Shown here: piece after piece, positions 13,998 through 27,165 of the stretch
Layout of the letters: each line of letters opens with the position of its first letter
Numbering within the stretch: the stretch's first letter is position 1
Origin: Phylloscopus collybita
Taxonomy: Eukaryota > Chordata > Aves > Passeriformes > Phylloscopidae
Length of the DNA stretch: 64,000 nucleotides
NCBI GenBank assembly: GCA_027886175.1
Contig: JAJNNQ010000137.1
Span: forward strand, 36,628,001-36,692,000
Reading direction: 5' to 3'
The notes under the pieces: model-generated
Told to the model about the DNA's origin: nothing
Database searches by the model: none
What the model saw: the letters and a program-made list of their open reading frames with translations, nothing else
Translations under genes and position numbers: made by a program

Positions 13998-14587
13998 TGA
14001 GGTGGGCTGACCTTGCCTGGGCACAGCTGCCCAACAAGCCGTTCCATCACTCCGCAGCTGGAGAGGGGAGATGAAATGAGGCAGAAAACAATGCATAGGT
14101 CATGATAAAGCAATTTACTAAACCAAAAGTGAAAGGTTGTGGGCACAAAAAAAGGAGGAAAAAAATTATTCTCTACTTTCCCATCAGCAAGGAATGTCTG
14201 GGCACTTCCTGGGAAGCTGCACTTCCACACGTGCAGCAGTTGCTCAAGAGAGCAAACGTTGCAAATAATGAATGCTCCCCACTTAAACTTCCCTCTACTT
14301 AACTTTTTTATTTGAGCAGAGAGCATATGGTATGGAAAATCCCTTTGGTCAGTTGAAGCCTGTGGTCTGAGCTGTGTCCTCTCCCCAGGTTTTGCTCAGC
14401 CCCAGCCTACTGTCCAGGGAGTGGGGGAAGAATGTTGGAGAGACATTGCTGATGCTGTGCCAGCACTTCCCAGCAGCAGCTAAAACCCTGGTGTATTATA
14501 AACATCTTTCTAGCTACCAATACCAAACACAGCACTATGGGGTCTGCTATGGGGAAAATTAACTCCATCTCAGCCAGACCAGATACA
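13998..14587 (-). mobile_element. Avian ERV LTR, minus strand (probable solo LTR)
   Basis: Read on the minus strand, the element starts TGTATCTGGTCTGGCTG at 14587, continues with 'gatggagttaattttcccc' and 'ccaaagggattttccatacc', has an A/T-rich AATAAA-type signal (plus-strand TTTATT near 14307), and ends '...gtcagcccacctca' at 13998. This order is that of a widespread avian class III (ERVL-like) LTR family which I recognise from memory. Flanking 5-mers CTCAT (13993-13997) and CTGAT (14588-14592) match at four of five positions, compatible with a 5-bp target duplication. No internal retroviral sequence adjoins it. Open frames inside it are not genes. Confidence 0.78.
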
Positions 14588-14592
14588 CTGAT

Positions 14593-15844
14593 TTTGAAAT
14601 CATCTAGGCAAGGCATTTTGCAGAGAAATTGTGAAGAATATTTGTAGATGGAAATGAAATCTGACATGTCTGTGTAATTCAGGTCACATCATCAGGAAAA
14701 CATAGCAACTGTACACTTTGTTTTCAGGGGAAAGGCAACACTGTGTTCTAGACCCATTTATGAGGAAAAAAACCCCAAACATTCAGTCCTAAAACAAACA
14801 CATTTTTAGAGCAAATGAATTTTAATGTACTCTAAGAAAAGGAAAAAAAACCTCATACTTTTTTTAAATCAGAAGAGTAAGCTGAAAATCTTCATGACGC
14901 CTTCATCCACCTGACGCCATTTTTTCTTGAATATTTAAGTCATTGAAAACCTGATGATACTTGTGTATGATTCAGACAAACATTACATATCAAACATATC
15001 TTTGAGGGTATTTTATTCCTGAAAAAAAAAATCTTTAATCATGTGGCCTTTATCAAGATCAAATGTATTTACAGAAGAAGACCCCATATGTCCAAGAATT
15101 TTGAGTTATTGTTGGGAAACTGGAAAAAATTGCATTCCTTCAAGTTGAGTGACACGTTGTAGGAGGTTGAATAACATGGTCAACCATTTAGAGTTTGGTT
15201 GGCTTAAAGAAAGAATGACACTGTTGGAGAAAAAAAAATCTGTCTTTCCCATCACTTTTAATTGACTCAGAACACTTAATCAAATAGCGTGACTTAACAG
15301 CATGACTTGAAAGTGATAGGAACATAGATGTTTAAAGTTTGGCTGATTTTTTGTCTTTCAGGTCCACAGTTACTTGTTTACAACATAAATTGACAGTATT
15401 TAGCTTTTATTTACAGTCATTTTAAAAACAGCAAGCCTAATTCTGGTGTTCTGTTGCCATTCCTCTGAATATGCCTTATATGAATAAGGCAGCCCAGAAC
15501 AACTTGCTGAGAATTATTTTTTTTTTTTTTATGCATGTACCTGAGATATTTCCTTTGCATGGCACTGGATCAATACAAACAATCCTAACCTGCTGTTGTG
15601 TAGTCCCAGAGGAGGTGATCAGTGAAAACATGTGAGACTGTCAATGCTCTCTGGGACACCCTGGATTGCCAAGGGTCTAGGCATCTATGACTCTTCCTCC
15701 ACTTTACCTAATTTCTGACACAAACCATACCATAGTCCTGCATCCTGCAAGGATAGCGCGGCCACGTGCTACTATTTTACCAGAACACTCTTCCAGAAAG
15801 TTGAGGAACTTTCAAAACCCAGAATAGTTACTTTTTTAGGCTAA
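14593..15844. other. AT-rich stretch without recognised gene
   Basis: Nothing recognisable between the LTR and the next CR1 fragment. It has several short A or T runs and no open frame of note. Confidence 0.55.
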
Positions 15845-16212
15845 TCATAAAATCACAGAATGGTTTGTGTTGGAAAGGACCCCAGAGATTCAGTCCCCAT
15901 CTAATGGGTAGGGACACCTACCACTAGACCAGGTTGCTCAGAGCCGTATCCTATCCTTGAACACTTTCAGGGGTGCAGCATGCACAATTTCCCTGTTCCA
16001 GTGTTCACTGGACATCACCACCATCATATTAGAATTTCTTCCTCATATCTAATATGAACCATCTCTCAGTATAAAGAAGAAAATTACCCATTATAGGACC
16101 ATTACATCACTTTGTCATAAGTCCCTCTTCAGTCTTCCAATATTCCTCTTTAGGTACTGGAAGGTGCTATAAGGTCTTCCAGAGCCTTCTCTTCTCCAGG
16201 CTGAAAAAGACC
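15845..16212 (-). mobile_element. CR1 LINE 3' fragment, minus strand
   Basis: On the plus strand it begins with the reverse complement of the CR1 3' end ('aaaatcacagaatggtttg', then 'ttggaaaggaccccagagat'). It continues with 'ggttgctcagagcc', 'gaatttcttcctcatatctaatatgaacc' and 'ccttctcttctccaggctgaa'. This order is diagnostic of CR1. It is diverged and 5'-truncated, with no open frame. Confidence 0.9.
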
Positions 16213-16834
16213 TTGGGTGATTTCTATTTCGATGATTCATCTGCCATTTTTGAACCCATGTAAGGATTACAATTGGATTTTGGAAATAAAACAGATGTCA
16301 ATTCTGTTCTGGAGATACAGGCTTGAGAACAGTTTGCAAATGGCTCTGGGCTATTCTCTAGCTTGTACCAACCCCCACTAAATTCTCCCAAATTTGAAAC
16401 CATAGCCAGAACAAGAACACATAAAGAACTCAAAGTGCTTATTTTCTGACCTCAACTGCCAATCCCAGAGCAGGCTGAATAGATTTCTGAACAATATCAT
16501 CCAGAAGATAGAATATGCAGAAATTTGATCTGACATAATCTTTATGCTTAATATTGTCAGTAATGGTATCAAAAATGTAACAAACAAACAAAACAGAAGA
16601 CTGTAATGTTTTGTTATTTTCATCAGAGCAAGACTCAGGAGGCTGAATAATACTGAAAATTACCTGGGATTCCATGCCAGTAAAGAAAAATTATGTTTTT
16701 TCTACCTGTACCAGATGGCTATGTGGATGAAAAATTTTCATGTGCAACTCTCTGTAGAAGAAAAACATGGCCAGAGAAGATCACTTTCAAAAAATCTTCA
16801 CAGATAACAGCCTTTTTCTAATTCAGTCAAAGCA
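16213..16834. other. Short stretch without recognised gene
   Basis: Nothing recognisable. It lies between a CR1 fragment and a degraded ERV piece. Confidence 0.5.
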
Positions 16835-17545
16835 AGGTCTCTCGGGGTCTCTGCTTGCCCGAGAATGAGGGTGGTCGTTGCCCTTGGTCCTTCGGAAAGC
16901 TCCGAGCCGCCCACAGAAAAGACGAGGAGTCTTCAGATGTTCTTTTTCAAGGTTTTCCTCCTTGTTTATTTTATCTTATCTCTACACTTTTCTCTGAGCT
17001 CTGCCAAGGTCTGGACAGCACAGGCAACAGGCAACAACTTCCTGCCTGCCCACAGCTCGTCACCTTATATACAGATAATTGCGTGTACATTATTTACAAT
17101 TGTGACCCAATGCATGCACTTGACTCTAAACAGGTGTTTTCTACTTTGACCCAATCCCTCTAAATCTACTTCATGTCATCACCACTGCACAAAATGGAGA
17201 CAAAGAAGAGGGAGAAGACTCTAGGGCAATGCCCAGAATCCTCCATCTTGTCCCAGGTCCTTCTTATCTTAAAACCCCTAATGTGAAAATATTAATACTT
17301 TCTATTACCTTTGAGGGCTTGCAATTCCTCCCATAATGTTGGTAATTTTTCCCATGGACTATAATCAAGACCCTTGCCTGTCTGGGGTCTATGCCAGGGT
17401 CTGCAACCCCCCACTGTACATATCTCAGACCCCCCTGTACAGGTTTTAAACCCCTCTGTACAGGTTTCTGTTCGTCCAGAGTTTCCAGAGGAACACCCTG
17501 GACTTCCACAAAGGTCCTTGCTCTAGTGTGGCATGTGCTTAGTGT
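16835..17545 (-). mobile_element. Degraded ERV piece: LTR plus short internal remnant, minus strand
   Basis: On the minus strand an LTR-like layout is visible: a GC-mixed upstream part ('gataagaaggacctgggac'), a TATA box (plus-strand 'ccttatatacag', about 17063-17074), a polyadenylation signal about 100 bp downstream (plus-strand TTTATT at 16965-16970), then a U5-like GC-rich end at about 16835-16950. That spacing is typical of a retroviral promoter-R-U5 unit. Upstream of it (17290-17545) is sequence with short open frames in minus orientation, possibly 3' internal remnant. It holds a 17-bp near-repeat containing CTGTACAGGTTT twice (about 17428-17469). I see no clear terminal TG/CA or target duplication, so the edges are approximate and the family is uncertain. 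Confidence 0.6.
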
Positions 17546-20500
17546 CACTTTTCAGTGTATTAGTGCAAGTGCAGTAACCCATCCTTTTTACTGAAGCTTC
17601 ATTTATAAGGAAAGCTAATGTCAGGTTTTGCTTTTACTAGAGGACTAATTCCTTAATGACACAGTGCCTCATGCATGCTCATCAGTGAAACAAGAGGAGG
17701 ATTTTGCTGCTGTTTTCTTCTTCTTTATAAAACACAGGAAGAGTGGAATTCATCCTACTAAATGCCTATGTCTACACTGAAGTTGCATGCATCTGAACTT
17801 GCTCCCTTCTGTATCCATTGGAGAAAAATAAGCACTTTCCATGTATCAACAGCCTCATCTTAAAGTCTAAAACAGATGAGGTGCCCAGTAAATGTATTTG
17901 GTTTTTTTCTATCCACTGAGCCTTCCTGAGAATATATTTATGGTGTAGTAATGTAAAGTTAGACAAATTGATTCCCAGGTAAGATGTCTAAAAGAAATGA
18001 ATAATAGTGGAAAGTACATCCAGACCACTTGTTTTCAGTCTCATTTAATGTGTAAAGTTACAATGGAAGAATGTCAGAAAAAAGCATGAGTTTAAGGTCT
18101 ACCCACAGGAAACTTACACCTTCCTTTCACCAGTCAGTTTCCTGGTTCTGCACTGGATTTTGTAGATAATTGGTGATATCATGGTACCCCACTTCTTACT
18201 TATCATCAATCATTTTGAATGTCTGACAGGTAAAAGATGCTGAGGTATCCGTTGTCTCATCCCTGTTACATTATTGACAAGAGTGGGTAGTAAATATTTT
18301 TCTCTTACTCTGTCAGTATTACAACAATGTCACCATTCTGCACTGTACTCTAGTAGTACAAACCCAAACAGTATCAGTGTGTCTGTATCAGACAGTGATA
18401 GGATAGTGCCTTCTCTGGGATTCTGCATTATATAATTTGTGGTGATGCTGGACACAATGACAAGCCTGAATAAAGCAAATGATGCCCCATGACTAAGACA
18501 GATTTCTCTTATAAAATGCCTTAATACGGTCAAGATTAAAATTATTGTATAGAAAGATTTTTAGCAGCAATTTTCTTAGTATTTTGGAAGAGCTGTTGTC
18601 ACCATGTCAGCTATTAGTATACAGCTTCTTTAATCATTAGTTCTAATAGATTTCCTGGGCTAACTTGGGAGGTGTTAATTTGTCTATCAATCATCAACAA
18701 CTATTTCTCAACCAACAGTTTTTTAAGTCAAATAATATTCTAAGATGTCTTACATTTGCATCTGTGAAGGAGTAATGTCTAGCCTGGTTAATCTTTTCAA
18801 GATCAAGGACTTGACTGGAATACAAAGATCAAAATTCATAAAAAATAATTGCTTATATTTTATAAACAAGTTTGAACTCATTGATGCTGATAATATCAGT
18901 TTAGTAAGAAAGCATACAAGCAAATTTCAATATTGTAGTCAAAACTGTAAGGACTAGGCTGATAAGTGGAGTTATAATTAAATTAAATATTTAATTTTCA
19001 GTCAGATGGCTTTCTGTTTTATTAGTATAATCTTTAAAGAAATATTTTTTCTTTTAGCTTAGTTTCCCAACTGAGAGAAAGAGTGCTTTAGGACTTTATA
19101 AATTGTTCCCAAATGTTTTCATGCGCTGTACTAAAGTTTCTTTCAATGTTTTCTAACATTTTTAAAACTTCCTCTACTGAGAACTAAATTCTCTAAGTGT
19201 GATTATTTCAAGGACTCCACATCTAGTTACTACATTCAGTTGCAAAAATACTATGCTCTCTCTTCATATACAAGTTTTCCCTGGCAAATTACGAATATAC
19301 TGACTTTTTTTGACCACATATTAAATCTAAGACCTAAGATTGTCAATGCTAAGTATCTACATTAAAATTCTTGTTCACCTCTGCACATGTATTTGCACTT
19401 GTATTTTTATATCTGTTTCAATTGTTGTTGCTAATTTTAATGTGTTTGAAGACTGATATTTTATATGTTAGGAAAAAAGTAAAGTAAGTTCGACTTCCCT
19501 TACAACTTTTGTTTTAAAGAAAGATTTTCAACTATATTGGTGTAAAATATTTTTTAGATTGCTTTCATAAAATACTATTTGTTCTGTAAATTTTTTTTCT
19601 GAATCTGATGTGCTTTCTTCCTCTTTTTCCTCTTCCGTTGCTGCCTTTTGCTTTTCATTGCCCTCTTTTTGTTGTGCTTGTTGACACAATTTATGTACAT
19701 GTATGTGAGAACACAGCTGTTTTGAAAATTTGGCCCCAGTTTGGGTACTGGTCTTTTGAAATTATGCCTTAAGGCACAACTGGGCCATTGCTAATTAGTT
19801 CTGCATATAATTATACATAAAATTAAATGCCAAAAAAAAAAAAAAGTACAAGGGTCTATTTATTAAATATATCAACTATGAAATTTTCTTATCAGCTTCT
19901 TCCCTTACCTGGCCCAAATCCCAGCTTCTTGCTAAACAAAGGTTGATTATTCCTGGTAGTCATCCTCTGGTGCTCACACTGGCTGCACCTTGCACATTGT
20001 CAGCAAAACATTACATTTTGCAAAGGGCCAATTGTTTGAGGCTTTAACCATTAACATTTCAGTCTCTCATATATGTGAAAGAGAAAGGAGATTAAATAAG
20101 GAACATCTGACTAAATCAGTATCTTTACTTAGCAGAAAACAAGGGGACATTTTAATTCCCTGGAAAATTTCCTTTAAAAAATCACATTGGTGTAAAATAT
20201 TTTTACTATTTGGCTATCAAAACTGGATTTAGGACTAAATATTAAGAGACTGTGTAACATTCTTGGAATAATAAATTAGTTATACATTCTGACTCCTGCC
20301 CTCACCTCTTCTCTGCCCCATAAATACTTACCTTTGACTGACTGTAATTCTGCACACTGACAAGAGGTATTAACTGAGGACTCTGCTCATCAGAGATTGT
20401 TTGCAGAGTAAAATATACCCCTATTATATGAAAAAGTGAATAGTGAAAAGGTTGTGCATAGTAGGTTTATGGAGTCTAAAGAAGATTCTGCTCAACATTC

Positions 20501-21002
20501 TCATTTCTACAGAAAAACACCTCCAGAGGTATCACAGTGCTGCTGGTTTTTTCTGTAGCTTTTAGTGATTCTGCTTTTTAGCCCCTTTATGAGCCGTGGC
20601 TCTCAGACACTTTTTTATTTCACTAGAATCATTACAGCTCTACTATGCACCAATAGTGCTTTTATCCTCTATGAGTGTACTATTTCTGTAATACACATAA
20701 AGTTCCAAGTAGAAATCTAAACCACCTATTGGCAATTTAACAATACTGAAGGTGTGCATTTATGAATAGACATTTTACTAACAATCTAGGATTCAATTGT
20801 AGCTTGGTCACAAACTCTCAAGATGAAAAAGCAGAGAATTGCAGCTGCTGCCGGAGCAGAATAAAAACAAAATTGTAAGTAGTTTGAATTCCTGTTTCTG
20901 CTGCTAGCTTCACTTTTGTTTTAGAAAAAGACAAAGGATGGAACCAAACACTTCTCTAGAGTACATTCTTGGTTCTTGCATGGTGGCACACTGACAGCCC
21001 AG
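17546..21002. other. AT-rich stretch without recognised gene
   Basis: No recognisable gene or element. An A-run lies near 19832-19844. The sequence is AT-rich throughout with short open frames only. Confidence 0.55.
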
Positions 21003-21145
21003 TTTCACAGAACCACAGAATGGTTCAGTTTGGAAGGAACCACAGTGGATCATCTGGTCCAGTCTCCCTACTCAAGCAGAGTCATCATAGAGTACATTGC
21101 ACAGGATCTCATGCTGACAGTTCTTGAATATGTCCAGATAAACCA
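21003..21145 (-). mobile_element. CR1 LINE 3' end, minus strand (first part of a split copy)
   Basis: It begins with the reverse complement of the CR1 3' terminus ('cacagaaccacagaatggtt', 'tttggaaggaacc', 'atctggtccagtctccc') and runs to the 'ttgcacaggatctcatgc' and 'cttgaatatgtccaga' blocks. The expected continuation is displaced by an inserted LTR and resumes near 21790. Confidence 0.88.
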
Positions 21146-21166
21146 GTGAATTAATCACTGCTATTT

Positions 21167-21763
21167 TGTGGGCTCTGTGTAGTTGCTGTGCTGGGAGAAC
21201 AGCCCTGTGGTTTGTCCCAAAAGGACACTCTCCTTGCACTCCAACACAGGCTCGGACCCCTCAGACAAGTCTGGGCTTGTTTCAGGCAGCTTGTTTCAGT
21301 AGGACCCGGGGTGCAGCAGTGAGATAAATGCAGCAAGATAAATCCTTGATTCCTTCAGAGAGGCTGCACGAATCAGTGGAAGAAGGAAACGGATCTGCTC
21401 CAGGAGTCTTGTCCAGAGATTTTATTCCCGGGTAGCAGCAGCTCTGAACCGTGTGACTCCCCTGAGCAGAAGGCAGACCCTGTGCCTGTCCTGGGTTTTC
21501 ACCTGGGAGAGGGGCTGGGGGAGGGCACACAGCCTGCTTGTCAGAGAGGGACAGGCCGGGACCCGAGGGCTGAAGGGCAGCCGAAAGGGCAAATCACCTG
21601 TGAGGAGAGGTGGGCCCTCTCTGCCTGGGCCAATTCCTTCCATAGTCAGCCCCTGCAGAATCTCAGGTTGCTTGGTAAACCCTGGGTATTGTAATCATTC
21701 CTTCAGGGTTGGCTGGGAAAAACCTACCCTGGGGAAGGGGAAAAACCCCCAAAAGAGGGCTCA
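21167..21763 (-). mobile_element. LTR nested in a CR1 copy, minus strand
   Basis: A 597-bp GC-rich block interrupts the CR1. It begins TGTGGG and ends GGCTCA on the plus strand, so it has TG...CA ends, and carries a TTTATT (AATAAA on the minus strand) at 21421-21426. That places the LTR on the minus strand, with about 250 bp of R-U5 after the signal. The flanking 5-mers (TATTT and CCTTG) do not match, so the edges may be off by some bases or the duplication has decayed. No internal viral genes are present, so it is best called a solo LTR. The short frames within it are not genes. Confidence 0.7.
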
Positions 21764-21784
21764 CCTTGAAAGCCGTAAAGGCAC

Positions 21785-22105
21785 ACCACAACATCTAGGG
21801 AGGGAGACTCCACAACCTCTCTGGGCAACTTTTTCCAATGCACGGTCCCCTGCAGAGTAAAGAAGCTCTTCCTGATGCTCAGGTGGAAATTCCTGTGCAC
21901 CAATATCTGCAGATTTTCTCTTGTTCTGTTGGTGGGTACCACTGAGAAGAGCCTGGCTCCATCTTCCTGACACCCTGCCTTCAGATATTCATAGACATTG
22001 ATGAGGTCTGCTCTCAGTCATCTCTTCTTGAGTTTGAACCTTCCTGAGGTCTCAGCCCTTCCTCATAGGAGAAACACTCCAGTCCCTTAACCATCTTTGT
22101 TGACT
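21785..22105 (-). mobile_element. CR1 LINE fragment, minus strand (second part of the split copy)
   Basis: This part resumes where 21003-21145 breaks off: 'gagggagactccacaacctctctgggcaac', then 'gtaaagaagctcttcctgatgctcaggtggaa', 'acattgatgaggtctgctctcagtcatctcttcttgag' and 'ggagaaacactccagtccctt'. The order matches the CR1 3' half on the minus strand. Together the two parts are one copy split by the LTR. Confidence 0.88.
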
Positions 22106-25100
22106 TACAAAATTTAAACCAGAGCTATGGGTCAGGATGAATACTTGCATGAAGGAGTGATTTCCAAGAACAGTTTCCTATATATTGTGACTGAACAGGT
22201 GGCAGTTCCTCCTTCACTTCCCAGTAAGCTGGGAGCTATGAGGAAAAAAAATTAGTTGATACAGTGAAATGCCAATGCAACCTGTCCTAAGAAAAAGAAA
22301 TGTATTCTACACCAATGAGTCTGTATAGATTTTAAATGTCTTCATGGACAAGTAACTCAATATAACTGCTCAGCGTGCTTCCCTAACAAAATCAAGCTAC
22401 TGCAAAAAAAAAAAAATAAGCAAGTGAAAAGAAGTAACTTAGATTCAAATTTAATAGAATATTGTGTACTATTCTGGCATGCTTGCTTTCAAGGGGATTT
22501 TGCAAAAGCTGGGGTATGACAGATTTTATACTGTTCTGAGTTGACCTATTCAGAAATGCATAATAAGAAGTTATTATTTGCTTGTCTTCAAAGTTAGAAT
22601 ATTGTAAGAAAACAATTTTTATAGAATCAAACCTGTTATTTTGTCTCTTGTACAAGAATCTGGGCAGTAAACTCTGTTCATTATTATTCTGAAAGCCTAA
22701 CACAAGCTAGGAAATAGCTGACACACAGATGAATGATGAGATCTATAGGCCTCAACTGCTTTTGGTCTTTAGGTAATATAAAAATTATCAAAAAGCACAG
22801 AAAGGATGCTTGTGACTATTGCATTACATGGTTCTAATACATAGAATAAATTTAATAATACAGTAAGTTTCAGATGCAATTCAGCAACACAGGGCATGAG
22901 AACATGAATGACTTTCCTAAATTTTTAGTATCTTAAGAGCATCATTGTTTCATGACCAGGCAAAAATCCCTGGAGTGGCCATCTAAAAGATCTGGATTTG
23001 CTTTGGTTCACCATAAAGGCAAAGTAATATGTTTAAGTGCATAAATACTCTTATAATACTACACTAATAGTATAATAAGCATGAAATATAATAAGCATGA
23101 ATGGTTAGAATCCAAAGCAGGAAATTTAAAATTCAAAATTTAGCTTTAAATTTAAGCCCTTAGCAATCAATCACTGGAACAGACAATCAAATGAGGCTAG
23201 CAGATACTTTGCTCCTTCTTATAGTCAAGTCACCAAGTCATTCAGGAGGACAGATTTTGACTAAGATACAGCTTTAACTTCAAGTTAAATTGTTATGGCA
23301 ATAGTGGAATTAAAGAAAATCGACAGAATATTCTATTTCCAACTTCTTCCAGTGATAATTCTGATATTACACTCAGTACAGTGCTGATTGTGCCATCAAA
23401 ATCTAATGAAGGGGGGTAATGGAAAAGAGGAATGATTGTATTAGTAGAAGTCAAAAAGGCTAGACTAGATCTTGGTTTGCACTTAGGTGGAGTGGATGGA
23501 TTTCGCATCTGTTTGGTAAAGCAGATGAGTACATAAAATGTCTGACTTTTGCATAACACCAGAGATTTAAAATCATTTACTATTTTAAAGATTTGTGACT
23601 TCTGGTCACTCTTCCTGCAAATACATTAATGCCTCTGACCTTGTGCTTCAACACATTAATGCACTGTTAATTAAGACAGCTTTGTGCATTATGCAGAGAT
23701 TCTTTTCAATTCCATTCATTTGAATCAAATTACGTTTTTAATAGCATTAACTTGAAGGTCAATACTTTTTCTTTGGTACAGACTTTTAAATCCTTGATAA
23801 TGGGATGTCAGTTTGCAGAGCAGGGAGGGGCAGCAAAAAATGCTATTTGCAAATAATGCCATTTCCATTCCAAATGTGTTGAATTTATCAGCTGCATAAT
23901 GTATCTCCTTTTTCAATACTTTACAAAACTGTTTTGTAGAGCCTGCTGAAATTTATCAGTGCCATGTGCCTGCAGGTGACTCAGGGCCAGGTTTGTGTGA
24001 AAAGAGGTGTCGAATATCACACCTGCTAGTGAGAAGTTAATTATCACAGTTTAAAGAGCACATCCCAGAAGATAATTCTACTTGCTCTCGTAACTTGTTG
24101 GCATTCCTTTCTGTGGTCTTCTGTTGCCACTTCATAAAGCCTCTAAAGCTTTGCACAGAGGTGAAAGGGTTTATTTTTCTGTAATTTTAAGATGTCTCAT
24201 GAACTACTAGACTTCCAGTTGTGAATCTGACAGTAATTTAAACTTATTTATTCCAATAAAAAGGCCAGCCAGTCATTTGAAAGTAGTTCATTTGAGCTGT
24301 TGTTGAGATGTTTTTATTTTTATACTGATATTTTGAGGACAGTGTACTGTCATCCCTGTTTCAAAGACACCCTTTACATTTTGAGCCATCCAAACCATTA
24401 CCATAGCATCCAAAAGGTTCACTTTCCCTAAACAGAAAAATACAATGCTCTCAGCACAAACAATACCTCTTTTGATTATTGCTATAGAAACAAAACCATG
24501 CAAACCTTTATGTGTGCATATGTGTAGACACAGTTATGGGTGTATGCTTTTAAAGGGAAAGGACTCCCTATCTTCTCACATGAAGAACTGACAATTCTGA
24601 GATTTTTGTGAAAATTATCTCAGAAAATGATAGGAGAGATCCTGCTGATGAGAGAAATCATGAAGAAACCTTGTGCATATTTCAGAAATAAAGTGGAATT
24701 TCACGGAGTTGTGCAAGCCTTTTATGGTGAACACTATTTTTGGATAGCATAGCCTGATAGGCCAGTAAACAAGATGGGTCTGACTTTGCAATTGATTTTT
24801 TGTTGTTGTTTGGTTTGAGGTTGTTTTTGTTAGGGTTTGTTGCTGCTGGGTCAGAGACAGGAAGAAGAGGGTCACTAGAAAGGAAATGTTGTTTTCACAA
24901 AGATATTGATGCTAATCTCTCTAGTGTGTATATGGGATTCTTACCACAAGCACAAGCATTCACATTTTAGAAAGGGAGCTCATTACTTTGTCTGAATATA
25001 ACCCCATCCCTGCTTTAACCAGCTTGAGAGAATCTGCAGAGTCAAACATATGAAGTGATATTTTCCCAGCACACATTTTTATATCTAGAGAGCTTTTCTA

Positions 25101-26088
25101 TATTGCCATGGCAAGACAGGTCTTGTTTACAGGGGGAGTTAGTCTAAGCATCAGCAAAGCTGTCAGAATAAAATAGCATCTGTGAAATGAGGCCTGACAA
25201 AAGATTTTATGATCACCTGGAGTGCATCAGGGATTCTAAAGATATTATCTAAACAAGGAATGTCTGAAGAGGGAGAGAAAGGAACTGAAGAGGAAGCATC
25301 TAGTATAATATAAGACACAGACCTGACCCTTTCTGGAAAAACTACATCCAGGTGCAGATATGAATGATGTAGAATCATGGGGAAGGCAAAGGAAAATCAA
25401 ACAACTCCAAAAATTTGATGAAAGGGAGGTGACTGAGTGCTAATCACAAAAATTCTGTTATGCAGTCAGAGCCTAAAGGTGAGGCAGGAATCAGGGATAA
25501 TCCCATAGGTCAGGATCATGCCAGTAAAGGAAAGGTCCTTTACAAAAAGGAAATTGCAATGGCAACTTTCATCATCAACAGAGACTGAGCTTTTAATTGA
25601 CTTAGTGTTTAGAAATATTTGAAATGGTACAGGGTTGGTAGATGACAGGGTGCATGGCAAATAAGAGGAACTGTAGAGAATAGAAATGTTGGCAGAATGG
25701 AGGGTGGGGTGGAAACAAGAGATAAGTTCACCAGAGCAGCATATGAGAGAATTATTACATGTACCCGAAGAACACATCAAAGATTGGTGGCTTAGGGATA
25801 TTGATCACAGTGCCTCATTATTACTATTATCACCTAACTTCAGCCAAGTTTAAGAGTTTTGGTCTCAGTTTTTACAATCATAAGTCAGTAGTAAAATCCA
25901 GAAAACTGTGGAAGTGGTTGCAGTAAGGTCAGGATCTATCCTAATAAACAAATATTGTAATTATTTCTAACACTATGCAGAGCACCTTAAGAGCACCCAC
26001 CCATCACTTCTGTATGGCCAAGGGTAGAGAAAGGGGACCTGAGCTAGGTGGACTTATGGATCAGAGGTAACACTGCTCCTCATGAACT

Positions 26089-26124
26089 CCTGTTAGAATT
26101 TCTTCAAGCTTTCTACTTCAATGC
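26089..26124. repeat. Dispersed direct repeat, copy 1
   Basis: This copy shares a 22-bp exact core 'TTCTTCAAGCTTTCTACTTC' + AA with 27130-27165, and further matched bases upstream (CTCCTGTTAGAAT versus TTCCTGCTAGAAC). Such a match is unlikely by chance in 64 kb. The two copies lie about 1.04 kb apart in the same orientation. Confidence 0.75.
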
Positions 26125-27129
26125 ATTAGGCAGAAAAGAACCCATGGCATATACAGCCTAGAGTTTGTCATTAGTGTATACAAAGTTGAATCGAGTAATT
26201 ATATTAATCTAGATCTGGTTGTTAAAGAAAAAATATAATACACAGTAAGAATAGTTTTATTATGAAAAAAAATCAACAATAGTAACAATGTACTTAAAAT
26301 TGAAACACACATGTTGAGTTTTTTACCCCTTCCTGATGTTGTGCACATCCTTCCACTGCTCCAGTGGGCTGTAAAGGTGGTATCTCCACAGTGCTGGAAA
26401 TGGTGTTACCATGAGATGTCAACCTCTGATGTCTCATCAGGAGGCATATGGTGTTGCAAGTTTCTTCTTTCTCCTCACTCTAGAATTCACTTAGGGAAAT
26501 TCTTGTACAGTTGACAGCATGCATTTACACCCCTGTTCTTCATTGATCTGTAGCTGCATGTTGCATCTGCATTTACTAAATGGCAACTTTTATGTATTAA
26601 ATCAGTAGCTTTTATTAATTAGATGTTTTCTTCTTTTTTATTTTATTACCTGAAAAATCTATTTTGCCCATCTTCAGGTATGCATTCCTTCAGCTGACCA
26701 TTGTTGAGATGCTTATAAGCATGGGGTCTTTTGTATCAAGTTTGTACTCCATCTCTTACCACTCCACACCTGCACTCCCACACATATCCTACGGCCTCAC
26801 TTCTCAAAGCTTCTGCCATCATAGGAAAGCTTCTGCCGTGTCCACGCTATTTGTTACATCTTTTTGGTAGCGGTGACAACAAATACAAAGATAAACAGAA
26901 TGAAAACAGATTCCCCTTAGACACCTGGGCAAATATAAAAAATGGTGTTGGAGTTAAATCCAGTAAAACAAAGCCACAGGCAGGTCAAGGAAAACTCAGT
27001 AAGAGTGGACTTGACAGATTTGTCCCAAGGCCTTGCAAACTCTCTACAGAGTTTATTGCCTTTTACTAGCAAAGGCAAGGCCTCATTACAGACTGGTGTA
27101 GTTATGAAGTTAAATGGAAAGTTGGATTT

Positions 27130-27165
27130 ATTCCTGCTAGAACTTCTTCAAGCTTTCTACTTCAA
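27130..27165. repeat. Dispersed direct repeat, copy 2
   Basis: Second copy of the repeat at 26089-26124, same orientation. The two could be ends of one old element or fragments of the same repeat family; neither is identified. Confidence 0.75.
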
